The translations under genes and the position numbers were made by a program. A stretch of DNA of 64,000 nt from Candidatus Phosphitivorax anaerolimi (GTDB taxonomy: Bacteria > Desulfobacterota > Desulfomonilia > UBA1062). Every line of letters starts with the position of its first letter. Position 1 is the first letter of the stretch. Shown piece by piece: positions 7,065-16,262 of the stretch. Under the pieces are notes generated by a model. The model saw nothing but the letters and a program-made list of their open reading frames with translations. It made no database searches and was not told where the DNA came from. The stretch covers positions 1-64,000 of the forward strand of contig MPOS01000034.1 of the NCBI GenBank assembly GCA_001896555.1, given 5' to 3'.

Positions 7065-8219
7065 CTGGGCAAACCCGCTGCCCGCCTTCCGTGAGATAAG
7101 GAGGAAAATGCCGGTGCCTGCAGCGGTCACGAGCCCGCCCGCATAAAACGCACTATCGAGGCCGCCCAGATCGGAAACCACGCCCATGAGCACCGGCCCG
7201 AGGATCATCCCGATGCCCCAGGCGGCATCGAATATCCCGAGGCTCGAGGTCATGCCCAGCTTCTTGCCGTACTCCACGGCCATGACCGACGACGCGGGAA
7301 TGGAAACCGCCCCGCCGATGCCCATGATCAGGCCGATGGCGAGAAACGACCGGAAGCACTGGCCCAGGGGCATGCTCGCCAGGGCGGCAGCGGAAACGAG
7401 GGAGCCGATGGTGATGAGCTTCAGGAGATTCCCTTTTGTCACGATCTGCCCAAACGGCCTCTGGAGAAGGCCTGTGGTGAAGATGTTCGCGGAGATGAGC
7501 ATCCCCACCTCCAGCATGCTCAGGCCCGCCCTCGCCGCCAGCAGCGGGATGAAGGCGAACAGCGACCCCCTGCCCAGCGCGCTGATGACCCGGAAGATCA
7601 GGAGGCCCGTCATGGGCGAATACCGGGAGATCGCGCGTACGCTGAACGCGGGCCTGCCCTGCACGGACGATCTCATGGAAGGCACGAGGAAAAAGACCAG
7701 GATCCCGGCGAGCAGTGAGAGCAGAGAAAGGCAGAGAAACGCGCCATCGATCCCCATGGCCTCGGTGATCACCCCTCCCAGGAGCGGCCCCGCCCCCATA
7801 CCGAGAAACAGGGCCGTGTTGAACGAGCCCATGAACGCCCCCTCCTTTCCCTTTTCCGCGACGAGGGCGATGTAGCTCATGGCAAGGGGGAGCACACAGG
7901 CCGATGCCATCCCGTGAAAGGTCCTGATGACGATCAGGGCCTCGGGGGTGCCGGCCAGGATATACATGAGGGCGATTCCCGCATATAGAAACAGCCCCGT
8001 CAGGATGAGCTTTCTGAGGTCTCTTTTCTCTGCAATCATTCCCATGATGGGTGTGAACACGGTGCGTGAGAGAGAAAAGCAGGTGAAGATAAGCCCCACC
8101 TGGGTGGCGGTTGCGCCCAGGCTCCGGGCATAGACAGGGAGCAAAGGCACCACGATGCCAACACCCAGGAGCACCACGAACGAGATGGCGGAAAGCAGCC
8201 AGAGTATCCGCACGGGCAT
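7047..8219 (-). CDS. Major facilitator superfamily transporter
   Basis: A 390-residue, twelve-segment MFS carrier of the inner membrane. The first helix begins RILWLLSAISFVVLLG and the loop 2-3 motif appears as GMIAEKRDLRK. Family proteins of this type are drug or metabolite exporters; substrate unknown. The ATG at 8219 gives the normal length. The frame is open further upstream, but that part overlaps the biotin carboxylase gene antisense-free in another frame and is hydrophilic, so it was not used. The ribosome site is weak. It starts 20 bases after the biotin carboxylase stop and is probably co-transcribed. Confidence 0.85.
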   Translation of the reverse strand: MPVRILWLLSAISFVVLLGVGIVVPLLPVYARSLGATATQVGLIFTCFSLSRTVFTPIMGMIAEKRDLRKLILTGLFLYAGIALMYILAGTPEALIVIRTFHGMASACVLPLAMSYIALVAEKGKEGAFMGSFNTALFLGMGAGPLLGGVITEAMGIDGAFLCLSLLSLLAGILVFFLVPSMRSSVQGRPAFSVRAISRYSPMTGLLIFRVISALGRGSLFAFIPLLAARAGLSMLEVGMLISANIFTTGLLQRPFGQIVTKGNLLKLITIGSLVSAAALASMPLGQCFRSFLAIGLIMGIGGAVSIPASSVMAVEYGKKLGMTSSLGIFDAAWGIGMILGPVLMGVVSDLGGLDSAFYAGGLVTAAGTGIFLLISRKAGSGFAQGDSLV

Positions 8220-8239
8220 CGGATTCACCAAAAAAGCGG

Positions 8240-9574
8240 CTACTTTTTCACCAGTTGCATGACCAGGGAGGTATCGCCGTTTCCCGAGAGGAACTTGTCG
8301 TTGGCGAGCAGTTTGAGCAGCAGATCGAGGTTGGTGACGACACCTTCGATCTTCGTTTCGTTCAACATCCGTGTCATGCGCTTCAAGGCACCCGTGCGGG
8401 TGCTGTTGTGAGCGATGAGCTTGACCAGAAGGGGGTCGTAGTACGAGCTGATGACACAGTTGGGGAACAGGTGGGTATCCACCCTGGCTCCCGGCCCCCC
8501 CGGCAGGCGCATGGAGGTGATACACCCGGTGGTAGGCATGAAGTTCTTGGACGGATTCTCGGCATTGACCCGGCATTCGATGGCATGCCCGCTGATGCCG
8601 ATGCGGCCGGGGCTCAACCGGGAGCCTGCAGCGATCATGAGCTGCTCTCTCACCATGTCGATGCCGGTCACCATCTCTGTCACCGGGTGCTCCACCTGGA
8701 GCCGGCCGTTGATCTCCAGGAAATAGGTGTTTCCATCCTGATCCATGAGGTATTCAACGGTTCCCAGGCCCTTGAATCCGATGGCTTCGATGATCATCTC
8801 GGACCATTTCCAGAGGTTGTCGCGGGTTTTGGCGTCGATATTGGGTATGGGGGCCTCTTCGATGATCTTCTGGTGACGCCGCTGGATGGAGCATTCCCGG
8901 TCGCCAAGCACCTGGATCCCTCCCTGCCCATCCGCAAGGACCTGCACCTCCAGGTGCCGGGGACAGGAAAGATAGTGCTCCATGTACACCTCGTTGCGGC
9001 CGAACGCTGCGTTCGCCTCGCTGCTGACGCTGGCGAAGTGCTGGCGAAGCTGGTTCTCGTCATAGGCCACCTTCATACCCCTGCCGCCGCCGCCGTAGAG
9101 CGACTTGAGGATCACCGGCATACCGAGCTGCCTGGCCATGGTGATGATCTGATCGGCGTTGGAAATCATGCTGTAAGAGCCGGGGATGGTAGGGATGTTC
9201 AGTGACTTGACGACCTGCTTGGTCCTCGACTTGTTGCCGATGGTCCTCAGTGCCGTGCTGGGGGGGCCGATAAATGCGATGCCGTTCTCCTCGCACATGG
9301 CCGCGAAACTGGGGTTTTCCGACAGAAAGCCATAGCCCGGATGTATGGCGTTCGCCTTCCAGACAAGGGCCGCACTGATGATGGCTTCGATGTTCAGGTA
9401 GCTTTTCGACGGCTGAGCAGGACCGATCTGGACCGCCTCGTCGGCATACGACAGGTATTCCATGTCCCGGTCGGCCTCGGAATACACGGCAATGGTTTCG
9501 AGTCCCATCTCTTTAGCCGTTCTGAGCACCCTCAGAACGACCTCGCCCCGGTTCGCAATCAGAAGCCTCTTCAT
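8240..9574 (-). CDS. Biotin carboxylase subunit
   Basis: A 444-residue biotin carboxylase (AccC/PycA-like) that carboxylates biotin on a carrier protein using ATP and bicarbonate. The N-terminal KRLLIANRGEVVLRVLRTA, the ATP-grasp glycine loop GGGGRGMK at 161-168, ECSIQRRHQKIIEEAP and the active-site strand EINGRLQVEH at 287-296 are all seen; the usual Thr between Asn and Arg is Gly here. The biotin carrier and carboxyltransferase genes are not in the window, so whether it serves acetyl-, acyl- or pyruvate carboxylation is open. Its predicted promoter would give a nearly leaderless mRNA. Confidence 0.9.
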   Translation of the reverse strand: MKRLLIANRGEVVLRVLRTAKEMGLETIAVYSEADRDMEYLSYADEAVQIGPAQPSKSYLNIEAIISAALVWKANAIHPGYGFLSENPSFAAMCEENGIAFIGPPSTALRTIGNKSRTKQVVKSLNIPTIPGSYSMISNADQIITMARQLGMPVILKSLYGGGGRGMKVAYDENQLRQHFASVSSEANAAFGRNEVYMEHYLSCPRHLEVQVLADGQGGIQVLGDRECSIQRRHQKIIEEAPIPNIDAKTRDNLWKWSEMIIEAIGFKGLGTVEYLMDQDGNTYFLEINGRLQVEHPVTEMVTGIDMVREQLMIAAGSRLSPGRIGISGHAIECRVNAENPSKNFMPTTGCITSMRLPGGPGARVDTHLFPNCVISSYYDPLLVKLIAHNSTRTGALKRMTRMLNETKIEGVVTNLDLLLKLLANDKFLSGNGDTSLVMQLVKK

Positions 9575-9582
9575 ACAGCAAG

Positions 9583-9612
9583 GTTGTATGCCTCTTTAGA
9601 AGGGCAAGTCAA
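9583..9612 (-). promoter_or_regulatory. Promoter of the biotin carboxylase gene
   Basis: On the minus strand TTGACT (9607-9612) and TACAAC (9583-9588) are 18 bases apart. The start site would fall near 9576, two bases before the ATG, suggesting a leaderless or near-leaderless transcript; no good Shine-Dalgarno site is present. Confidence 0.4.
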
Positions 9613-9820
9613 GATTCATATACTTCGCTATATCCCTGAATCGCCTCTGATATGCCCGTTTGAGGCTGCAGCCTTTCCTGGCGCGACAGAGGAACGGCCG
9701 GACCAGAGCGAGAAAGGGCCTTGTGTTCAATGCCGCAAGACGGTATGATAGGGTTCTTCCCAATGAAATACATTCGTATTGTGAGTGGGCATAAAAAAAT
9801 TGTCATGAAGGGAGAAATAC

Positions 9821-10696
9821 GTGAAAACTCTCAAGCTGTACATCCTTGTCGCCTTCACCGTGCTCCTGTTGCCCGCCACGTCATGGTCTTTTGGTGAAAC
9901 ATCAATCAACTACCTCTGTGAGCGTCTGGCGGAAAAAGGGCTGGAGAAAGATCAGATCAAGGCCCTCTTCAGTGACCAGAGGCTGGCCGTCACCCCCGAG
10001 GTGGTTATCAAGAACCTCTTTCATTCGAGTCCCAAAGGGACCGCAAAACAGCCCGACCACATGTATATCGCCCCCGAGTACATCACCAAGGGCAAAGAAT
10101 ACATCATCGAGAACGCCCAGGCACTTTCCGCCCTGGAAAAGCGCTTCGGTACCTCCCCGCAGGTCGTCACCGCCATCCTCATCGTGGAGTCGAGGCTGGG
10201 GACATATCCCATGCGCTACAATACGTTTACAGCATACACCAACCTCGCCGTCCTCCTCGACCCCGATTACTTCAGAAAGATCCAGGAATCGTATGCCCAT
10301 AAATATCCCTCCCTCAAGGACGAGGTCATAATCACGAGGGCCCAGAAAAAGGCGAAATGGGCACTGAACGAACTGTACAACCTGATCCTCCTCGCCCGCG
10401 ACCTGAATACCGACCCGCTTGCCATCATGGGGTCGTTTGCCGGGGCCCTGGGTCCGGCCCAGTTCATCCCGTCATCGTTTATGGAATACGGCGTGGACGG
10501 AGACAATGATGGAAAGCGAGACCCGTTCAACATGCAGGACGCCACGGCGAGCATCGCCTTTTACCTCAAGCGCGCCGGATGGAAGGAAGACGCCACCGAG
10601 GAGAGGAAACGCACGGCCATCTGGTGCTATAATCACAGCCAGGTGTATGTGAACACCATCATGATGCTCTACGAGAAGCTCTCGTCTTCCTCGTGA
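9821..10696 (+). CDS. Lytic murein transglycosylase, MltB-like (GH103)
   Basis: A 291-residue exported peptidoglycan lytic transglycosylase that cleaves MurNAc-GlcNAc bonds in the periplasm. Residues 1-23 form a signal peptide (hydrophobic YILVAFTVLLLPATSW). The catalytic glutamate is E123 in ILIVESRLGTYP, and the SLT_2 motifs GALGPAQFIPSSF and DGDNDGKRDPFN are intact. There is no lipobox cysteine, unlike E. coli MltB. The GTG start at 9821 is supported by GAAGGGAG nine bases upstream. It is separate from the isoprenoid operon that follows. Confidence 0.9.
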   Translation: MKTLKLYILVAFTVLLLPATSWSFGETSINYLCERLAEKGLEKDQIKALFSDQRLAVTPEVVIKNLFHSSPKGTAKQPDHMYIAPEYITKGKEYIIENAQALSALEKRFGTSPQVVTAILIVESRLGTYPMRYNTFTAYTNLAVLLDPDYFRKIQESYAHKYPSLKDEVIITRAQKKAKWALNELYNLILLARDLNTDPLAIMGSFAGALGPAQFIPSSFMEYGVDGDNDGKRDPFNMQDATASIAFYLKRAGWKEDATEERKRTAIWCYNHSQVYVNTIMMLYEKLSSSS

Positions 10697-10849
10697 TGCG
10701 AAAAAAATCCGGGAAGCCGGAACCCTCATGTTTCTCCTGCCGCCCGTTCCGGGATGCTCTTCCCGGTCCGGGCAGAAAACAGGCAGCGTGCCGGAAGAGG
10801 ATCTTGAAGTATCCTCGATTGCATGCTATTGCCTTTCTGGGAGAAATAT

Positions 10850-11728
10850 GTGGACATTACTGCGCTAACATCCGAAAAAAAGGATATATTCGACAACTAC
10901 CTCCATGCATACCTCTCGGCGGCGGATACCTCTTCGGGTATCTTCGAGGCATTCGCCTACAGCCTCAAGGCGGGCGGCAAAAGAATCCGGCCCGTGCTGA
11001 CCATGCTGGCCTGCGAGTGCCTCGGAGGGAAGGCGGAGGATACCTTGCCCGCAGGGCTTGCCATTGAAATGGTCCACACCTTCAGCCTCATCCACGATGA
11101 CCTGCCGGCCCTGGACAACGACGATCTCAGGAGGGGACGCCCAACGTGCCACGCCAGGTTCGGCGAGGCCACCGCGATCCTCGCGGGAGACGCGCTGATA
11201 TTCCAGGCGCTCTCTGTGATCACTGCGGCGGGATATTCGCCCCGGATCAAGCTCGACATCCTGGAATTCATGGCCGAGGTCTGCGGGGTCAAGGGGCTTG
11301 TCCAGGGAGAGCACCACGACGTGATGGCAGAGGGGAAAGAGGTCTCCATGGATGAGGTCTGCGATATCTACCGCAGGAAGACCGCCCGCCTCTTTGAGCT
11401 CTGCATGTTCGCAGGGGCCCGCATCGCCGGGGGCGCGCGGGAGCAGATCGGGCCGCTGGTGGGCTTCGGGACCTATCTCGGCCTGGCGTTTCAGGCCATC
11501 GACGATATCCTGGATGTGACTTCAAGCCGTGAGGTTCTCGGCAAGAGCACGGGCAAGGATCTCGCGCAGGGCAAGGCGACCATCGTCAAGGCCCTGGGTC
11601 TTCAGGAGTCGCGCCGGTGGGCCCGGGACATGACGGAAAAGGCGGTGGGCCTTCTCCCCGCCGAGAACGGGTTTCGCACAGAAAACCTCAAGGAGCTTGC
11701 CTTGAGCATGCTCGAGAGGGTTGCCTGA
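10850..11728 (+). CDS. Short-chain polyprenyl diphosphate synthase (IspA-like)
   Basis: A 292-residue prenyl elongase forming farnesyl or geranylgeranyl diphosphate from IPP and DMAPP. The first aspartate-rich motif is DDLPALDNDD at 83-92 and the second DDILD at 218-222. KAGGKRIRP binds pyrophosphate. The GTG at 10850, behind TGGGAGA, gives the family N-terminus; an ATG at 10823 would add nine residues without a ribosome site. It is two bases from dxs, in the order prenyl synthase-dxs-tlyA-ispH, so its substrate is made by the same transcript. Chain length cannot be read reliably from sequence. Confidence 0.92.
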   Translation: MDITALTSEKKDIFDNYLHAYLSAADTSSGIFEAFAYSLKAGGKRIRPVLTMLACECLGGKAEDTLPAGLAIEMVHTFSLIHDDLPALDNDDLRRGRPTCHARFGEATAILAGDALIFQALSVITAAGYSPRIKLDILEFMAEVCGVKGLVQGEHHDVMAEGKEVSMDEVCDIYRRKTARLFELCMFAGARIAGGAREQIGPLVGFGTYLGLAFQAIDDILDVTSSREVLGKSTGKDLAQGKATIVKALGLQESRRWARDMTEKAVGLLPAENGFRTENLKELALSMLERVA

Positions 11729-11730
11729 TT

Positions 11731-13581
11731 ATGGCGGACATCCTGCCCTCCATCTCATCGCCCCGCGACCTCAAGGGCTTGAGCCTGCAGGAGCTCGAGA
11801 TCCTGGCCCAGGAAATCCGCGATTTCATCATCAGCCACGTGAGCCAGACCGGAGGCCACCTCGCATCGAGCCTCGGCACCGTGGAGCTCACCCTGGCCAT
11901 GCACTACGTCTTCGACGCCCCCAAAGATAAGTTTCTCTGGGACGTGGGGCATCAGAGCTACACCCACAAAATCCTCACAGGCAGAAAGGGCATGTTCTCG
12001 ACCTTAAGGCAGTCGGGAGGGATCACCCCGTTCATTAACCCCAAGGAAAGCCCGTACGACATCTTCATCTCCGGCCATTCCGGCAATGCCATCCCCGCGG
12101 CCAGCGGCATCTGCGAGACCATGTCGCTCGCGGGCTGTAAAAACCGCGTGATTGCAGTTATCGGCGACGGATCTCTCTCCAACGGCCTCACCTTCGAAGG
12201 ACTGAACTTCGTGGGCATGAAGAAACAGAACCTCATCGTGGTGCTCAACGACAACAAGATGTTCATCTCCCAGCGGGTGGGGGCCATCGCGGATTACTTG
12301 AGCAGGATCATGACCTCGAAAAAGGTCAGAGAGGTCAGAGAGGGTATCAAGGGCATCCTCAAGGGCATCCCCTTAGGGGGCGACACGATCTATAAGATCG
12401 CCAAGATAATCGAGGGCAATCTCAAGGGTGCGGTGACCGAGGGACTCCTATTCGAGGAGCTGGGCTTCCGCTACGTAGGGCCCATCGACGGCCACAAGAT
12501 CAGCCACCTGGTGGAGGCGTTCCAGAACATCTCGGCCATGCACGAGCCCATCTTCCTGCACGTCATCACCCAGAAGGGGCACGGGTATACCCCTGCCATG
12601 CGCGACCCCGAGAATTTTCACGGGGTGGGCAAGTTCGTGCGGGAAAACGGCGAATCTGCATCAGGCTCCAGAACTCTCACCTATTCGGATGTGTTCGGCA
12701 AGACACTCACCCGCATTGCCAGACGCGACCCCAGGGTCGTTGCCATCAGCGCGGCCATGACCTCGGGAACCGGGCTCAAGGGGTTCGCGCTGAAGTTTCC
12801 TGACAGGTTCTACGACGTGGGCATCGCCGAAGGCCATGCAGTGACCATGGCCGCGGGCATGGCCCTCTACGGGCTGAGACCGGTGGTGGCTATCTACTCG
12901 ACCTTTCTCCAGCGGAGCTATGACGAGATCATTCACGATGTAGCCCTGCAGAACGCACCCGTGATCTTTGCCGTGGACCGGGCGGGGCTGGTGGGCCCCG
13001 ACGGCCCTACTCACCACGGGGTGTTCGATCTGGCCTACTTCCGAAGCATTCCCAACATGACCGTTCTCGTGCCCAGGGACCAGTTCATGCTCGAAAGGAT
13101 GCTCGTCCATGCGCTCAAGATCCAGGGGCCCACAGCCATCCGATATCCGCGGGACAGCATCATTCCCGCCCCCTTAAAGCCCGGCAACCTGCGCACGGGC
13201 AGGTCGGAAGTGCTTAGGGAGGGGTCGCGCCTCGCAATCTTCTGCTGCGGCCCCTTGTGCTACACCGCGCTCGATGCCGTAGACGGGCTCGAAGACATCG
13301 CGGTGGTGGACCTCGTGTATGCGAAACCTCTGGATACCGGGACCGTGCGCGCCACGGTAAGCTCGTGTGGGGGGCGATTCGTGGTGGTGGAAGACGGGTG
13401 CATTCACGGCGGAGTGGGCTCGGCCGTGGTGGAGGCCTTGCAGGATATCGGCCACCCCTTGAGGTTCAGGCTCCTGGGAGTGCCTGACGCCTTTGTCGAG
13501 CACGGGTCTTTAAGCCAGCTCAGGAAATCCCTGGGTCTCGATGCCGAGGGAATACGAAAGGCCGTTAAGGAACTGTTATAA
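11731..13581 (+). CDS. dxs: 1-deoxy-D-xylulose-5-phosphate synthase
   Basis: A 616-residue thiamine-diphosphate transketolase-family enzyme that condenses pyruvate and glyceraldehyde 3-phosphate, the entry step of the MEP isoprenoid pathway. Visible motifs are TGGHLASSLG, WDVGHQSYTHKILTGR, the cofactor motif GDGSLSNGLTFEGLN with a downstream NDN, and the pyrimidine-binding EGHAVTMAAGMA. Length is typical. The ATG at 11731 follows the prenyl synthase stop by two bases, indicating coupling. Confidence 0.96.
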   Translation: MADILPSISSPRDLKGLSLQELEILAQEIRDFIISHVSQTGGHLASSLGTVELTLAMHYVFDAPKDKFLWDVGHQSYTHKILTGRKGMFSTLRQSGGITPFINPKESPYDIFISGHSGNAIPAASGICETMSLAGCKNRVIAVIGDGSLSNGLTFEGLNFVGMKKQNLIVVLNDNKMFISQRVGAIADYLSRIMTSKKVREVREGIKGILKGIPLGGDTIYKIAKIIEGNLKGAVTEGLLFEELGFRYVGPIDGHKISHLVEAFQNISAMHEPIFLHVITQKGHGYTPAMRDPENFHGVGKFVRENGESASGSRTLTYSDVFGKTLTRIARRDPRVVAISAAMTSGTGLKGFALKFPDRFYDVGIAEGHAVTMAAGMALYGLRPVVAIYSTFLQRSYDEIIHDVALQNAPVIFAVDRAGLVGPDGPTHHGVFDLAYFRSIPNMTVLVPRDQFMLERMLVHALKIQGPTAIRYPRDSIIPAPLKPGNLRTGRSEVLREGSRLAIFCCGPLCYTALDAVDGLEDIAVVDLVYAKPLDTGTVRATVSSCGGRFVVVEDGCIHGGVGSAVVEALQDIGHPLRFRLLGVPDAFVEHGSLSQLRKSLGLDAEGIRKAVKELL

Positions 13582-13600
13582 AACTTTTATTAGAACTTTC

Positions 13601-14338
13601 ATGAAAATGCGACTGGACAGACTGCTGGTGGAGAAGGGACTTGCAGAGACACGGACAAAGGCTGCCGCGCTCATCATGGCGGGCAGCGTGCTCATTGACG
13701 GAACCCCGGTGACCAAGGCGGGGACCCCGGTCAGTGAGGATGCCAAGGTTACGCTCAAAGAGTCCCCCCGATACGTGAGCCGAGCCGGAGACAAGCTCCT
13801 GGCCGCTTTGGATGCGTTCGGTGTAGATCCGGCCGGCAAAATCGCCATCGACATCGGCGCTTCCACCGGGGGCTTCACCGACGTGATGCTCCAGCGCGGG
13901 GCGGCAAAGGTTTATGCAGTCGATGTCGGGCGGGGTCAGCTCCACTGGAGGCTCAGGACCCATGAAAAGGTGGTGAGCCTCGAAGGGATCAACGTGCGGA
14001 ACCTGAACCCCTCACTCATCGGAGACCGGTGCGACCTGGCGACCTTTGATGTCTCGTTCATCTCGCTGAAGCTCGTTATGCCCCCGGTCCTGAATGTACT
14101 TCAACCTGGAGCCGACATCATCGCCCTGATCAAGCCCCAGTTCGAGGCGGGCAGGGAGCACATCGGGAAGGGGGGCATTTTGAAAGATGATGCAATTGCA
14201 CAGGAGGTTATCCGCGATATGGAGGCGTTTATCGCAGGGCTCGGCTGCAGGGTGAGCGGCACGATTCCATCCCCGGTCAAGGGGGTCAAGGGCAACCAGG
14301 AATACCTCGTTCATGCCCGGTTTATGGGTGCTGCATGA
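13601..14338 (+). CDS. tlyA: TlyA-family rRNA (cytidine-2'-O)-methyltransferase
   Basis: A 245-residue protein with an N-terminal S4 RNA-binding domain (about 5-60, RLDRLLVEKGLAETRTKA) and a C-terminal FtsJ/RrmJ-type methyltransferase domain. The SAM motif is DIGASTGGFTDVMLQRGA; the catalytic lysines and acids lie around SRAGDKL, DVSFISL, LIKPQFEAG and VKGNQEYL. The family methylates 16S and/or 23S rRNA; its old name is hemolysin. The ATG follows dxs by 19 bases and the 3' end overlaps ispH by four bases (ATGA). dxs-tlyA adjacency is common in proteobacteria. Confidence 0.93.
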   Translation: MKMRLDRLLVEKGLAETRTKAAALIMAGSVLIDGTPVTKAGTPVSEDAKVTLKESPRYVSRAGDKLLAALDAFGVDPAGKIAIDIGASTGGFTDVMLQRGAAKVYAVDVGRGQLHWRLRTHEKVVSLEGINVRNLNPSLIGDRCDLATFDVSFISLKLVMPPVLNVLQPGADIIALIKPQFEAGREHIGKGGILKDDAIAQEVIRDMEAFIAGLGCRVSGTIPSPVKGVKGNQEYLVHARFMGAA

Positions 14339-15963
14339 GAATCACCATCGCCAGATACGCAGGCTTCTGTTTCGGGGTCCGAAGGGCCATCGACATCACC
14401 TTCAAGGTGAGACAGAAGAACCCCCGAAAAAAGATCTACACTTTAGGCCAGATCATCCATAACCCCCAGGTCATCGAGGCCCTGAAGAAACGCGGCATCG
14501 GGATCGTACACGACATCGACGACGACCGGCTCAAGGCGGGCAATATCGCCATAGTCCGCGCCCACGGCATTGCCCCGGACAAGAAGCAGATCCTTCAGAG
14601 CAGGGGCGTGGAGGTCATTGACGCCGCGTGTCCCATGGTGCTCAAGGTCCAGTCCATTATCAAGAAGGCATCGAAGACTGCAGATCTCGTGGTGATCGCT
14701 GGCGACAAGGACCACCCCGAGATGGACGCCCACCTGGGAATCGCGGGCGACAAAGGGGTGGTGGTAGAGAATGTGGAGGACGCTCGCAGGCTTCCCCAGG
14801 CCAGGAGAATCAGCGTGGTGGCCCAGACCACCTTTGATGTGGCCACCTATCGCGAGATCATTTCCGTGCTCAGGGAAAAGTGCGAGGTGCTCGACGTGTC
14901 GGACACCATCTGCCGCTCCACCATAGACCGCCAGAGCGAAGTGCGGGATCTGGCAAAGGATCACGATGTGTTCATCGTCATCGGGGGGAAAGACTCTGCC
15001 AACACCAAGCGCCTGGCAGAGATCGCGGCAAAGGAGAACCGGCGTGTGATCCGGGTGGAAGACCCGGAGCAGCTCAAGGAGGCCACGATTCCCCAGACCT
15101 CCCAGGTGGCTGTGATCGCAGGGGCATCGACACCCCACTGGGTGATCGAGGAGTGCATCGAGGTTCTCAAGAGCACCCATACCCATGCCGGCATCGAGAA
15201 CGCGGTGCTCAATTTCCTCTCCGCCACGCCCCTGCTCCCCTCGCTGGGAAGCCTCGGGATCGCCATGGCGTCCCTGGTATTCTGCGGACAGCGCTATTCA
15301 TGGGATGTGCTGCTGACCGTCTTCTTTCTCGCCCTCGCTTCCACGGGCCCGCACCGCACGCCCCGGCAGTGGCCCCTGTGGGCCGTTTCTACAGGCATCG
15401 CCACCTCACTCGGACTGCTGTCGGCAGGGCTGACGGGCGGTCTGCTGGTCATCGGGATATCCCTGCTGCGCCCGCTCATCGACGTGGGGGGCGTGGCGGA
15501 CTATCTCAGGAGCATCTACGGGCTGGTGGTCTTTGTTCTCATATCCATCATCACCCCCTTGAGTCTGGAGAGATCTTCCATCGCCCCGGGCGTCTTCGTC
15601 CTGGCTGCATATACGGCCGTGCACTATCTGGGAGTGGAGATCCTCCTGGGGCTCAAGAACATGGAGCGAGACGCCATCATCGGCCGCATGAGCCTGGCGC
15701 GCTACATCCACGAGGAGCATTCCATCATGCTCCTGGAGTATGCCATCATGGGCCTCGCCCTTATGCTCTTCCTGAGCTTCCCCTTGAAGATCGCGCCCGC
15801 ACTCGCCTACGGCCTGCTCCCGCCGCTTTTCTTCCTGGCCAAGGGCATCGACTTCTACCATGAACAGGTGATTTTCGATAACCGGATGTACACCATCTAT
15901 GTGCAAAGCCTCTGGGTCATCATCCCTGCCATGGGCCTGCTGTGGAAATTCACCATGATGTGA
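14335..15963 (+). CDS. ispH: IspH (HMBPP reductase) fused to a UbiA-like membrane domain
   Basis: A 542-residue protein, nearly twice the usual IspH length. Residues 1-283 are IspH, the iron-sulfur enzyme that makes IPP and DMAPP from HMBPP: cluster cysteines lie in GFCFGV (C12), DAACPM and DTICRST, substrate histidines in IIHNPQV, VRAHGI and KDHPEMDAH, and the acid in HPE; QTTF, SANTKRL and GASTPHW are kept. Residues about 290-542 hold seven or eight hydrophobic segments. GLKNMERDAIIGRMSLA resembles the second aspartate motif of UbiA prenyltransferases with most aspartates lost, and the first (NxxxD) motif is replaced by TGPHRTPRQW. The tail is probably a membrane anchor or dead prenyltransferase. 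It is the last gene of the isoprenoid operon. Confidence 0.88.
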   Translation: MRITIARYAGFCFGVRRAIDITFKVRQKNPRKKIYTLGQIIHNPQVIEALKKRGIGIVHDIDDDRLKAGNIAIVRAHGIAPDKKQILQSRGVEVIDAACPMVLKVQSIIKKASKTADLVVIAGDKDHPEMDAHLGIAGDKGVVVENVEDARRLPQARRISVVAQTTFDVATYREIISVLREKCEVLDVSDTICRSTIDRQSEVRDLAKDHDVFIVIGGKDSANTKRLAEIAAKENRRVIRVEDPEQLKEATIPQTSQVAVIAGASTPHWVIEECIEVLKSTHTHAGIENAVLNFLSATPLLPSLGSLGIAMASLVFCGQRYSWDVLLTVFFLALASTGPHRTPRQWPLWAVSTGIATSLGLLSAGLTGGLLVIGISLLRPLIDVGGVADYLRSIYGLVVFVLISIITPLSLERSSIAPGVFVLAAYTAVHYLGVEILLGLKNMERDAIIGRMSLARYIHEEHSIMLLEYAIMGLALMLFLSFPLKIAPALAYGLLPPLFFLAKGIDFYHEQVIFDNRMYTIYVQSLWVIIPAMGLLWKFTMM

Positions 15964-16262
15964 GGCCGCCGGCCGTTGTCCTGTTTCGCCTTTGGCACCA
16001 ATTGATTTTAGCTTCAAGCACCCCTATTGTCTATCTATGAAGATAGAGAGGGGAGGACGGAATCATACGGAAAAAGACCGGAAACCGCATCGCGGGAGCG
16101 GCTTTTTCCGGGATCGTACGTTGAATGATATCACCGGGTTTTTGGGTAAAGGGAAAACAGGGATTTCAACGTCGCATTCCCCGAAGAAACGGGGGCTCAT
16201 CACCCCTAATTAAGGTGATGGAAGGATGGACGGCCTGCTGTCAAAGGTAGTCGGCATCTATC

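Noticed and set aside
8220-8576. 119-residue N-terminal extension of the MFS protein
   Set aside because: It overlaps the biotin carboxylase gene in another frame and is hydrophilic; the ATG at 8219 gives a normal MFS start.
8111-9205. 364-codon plus-strand ORF
   Set aside because: Antisense to the biotin carboxylase gene.
15292-15963. A separate gene for the membrane half of the IspH fusion
   Set aside because: The frame is continuous with IspH and there is no internal ribosome site or stop between the domains.
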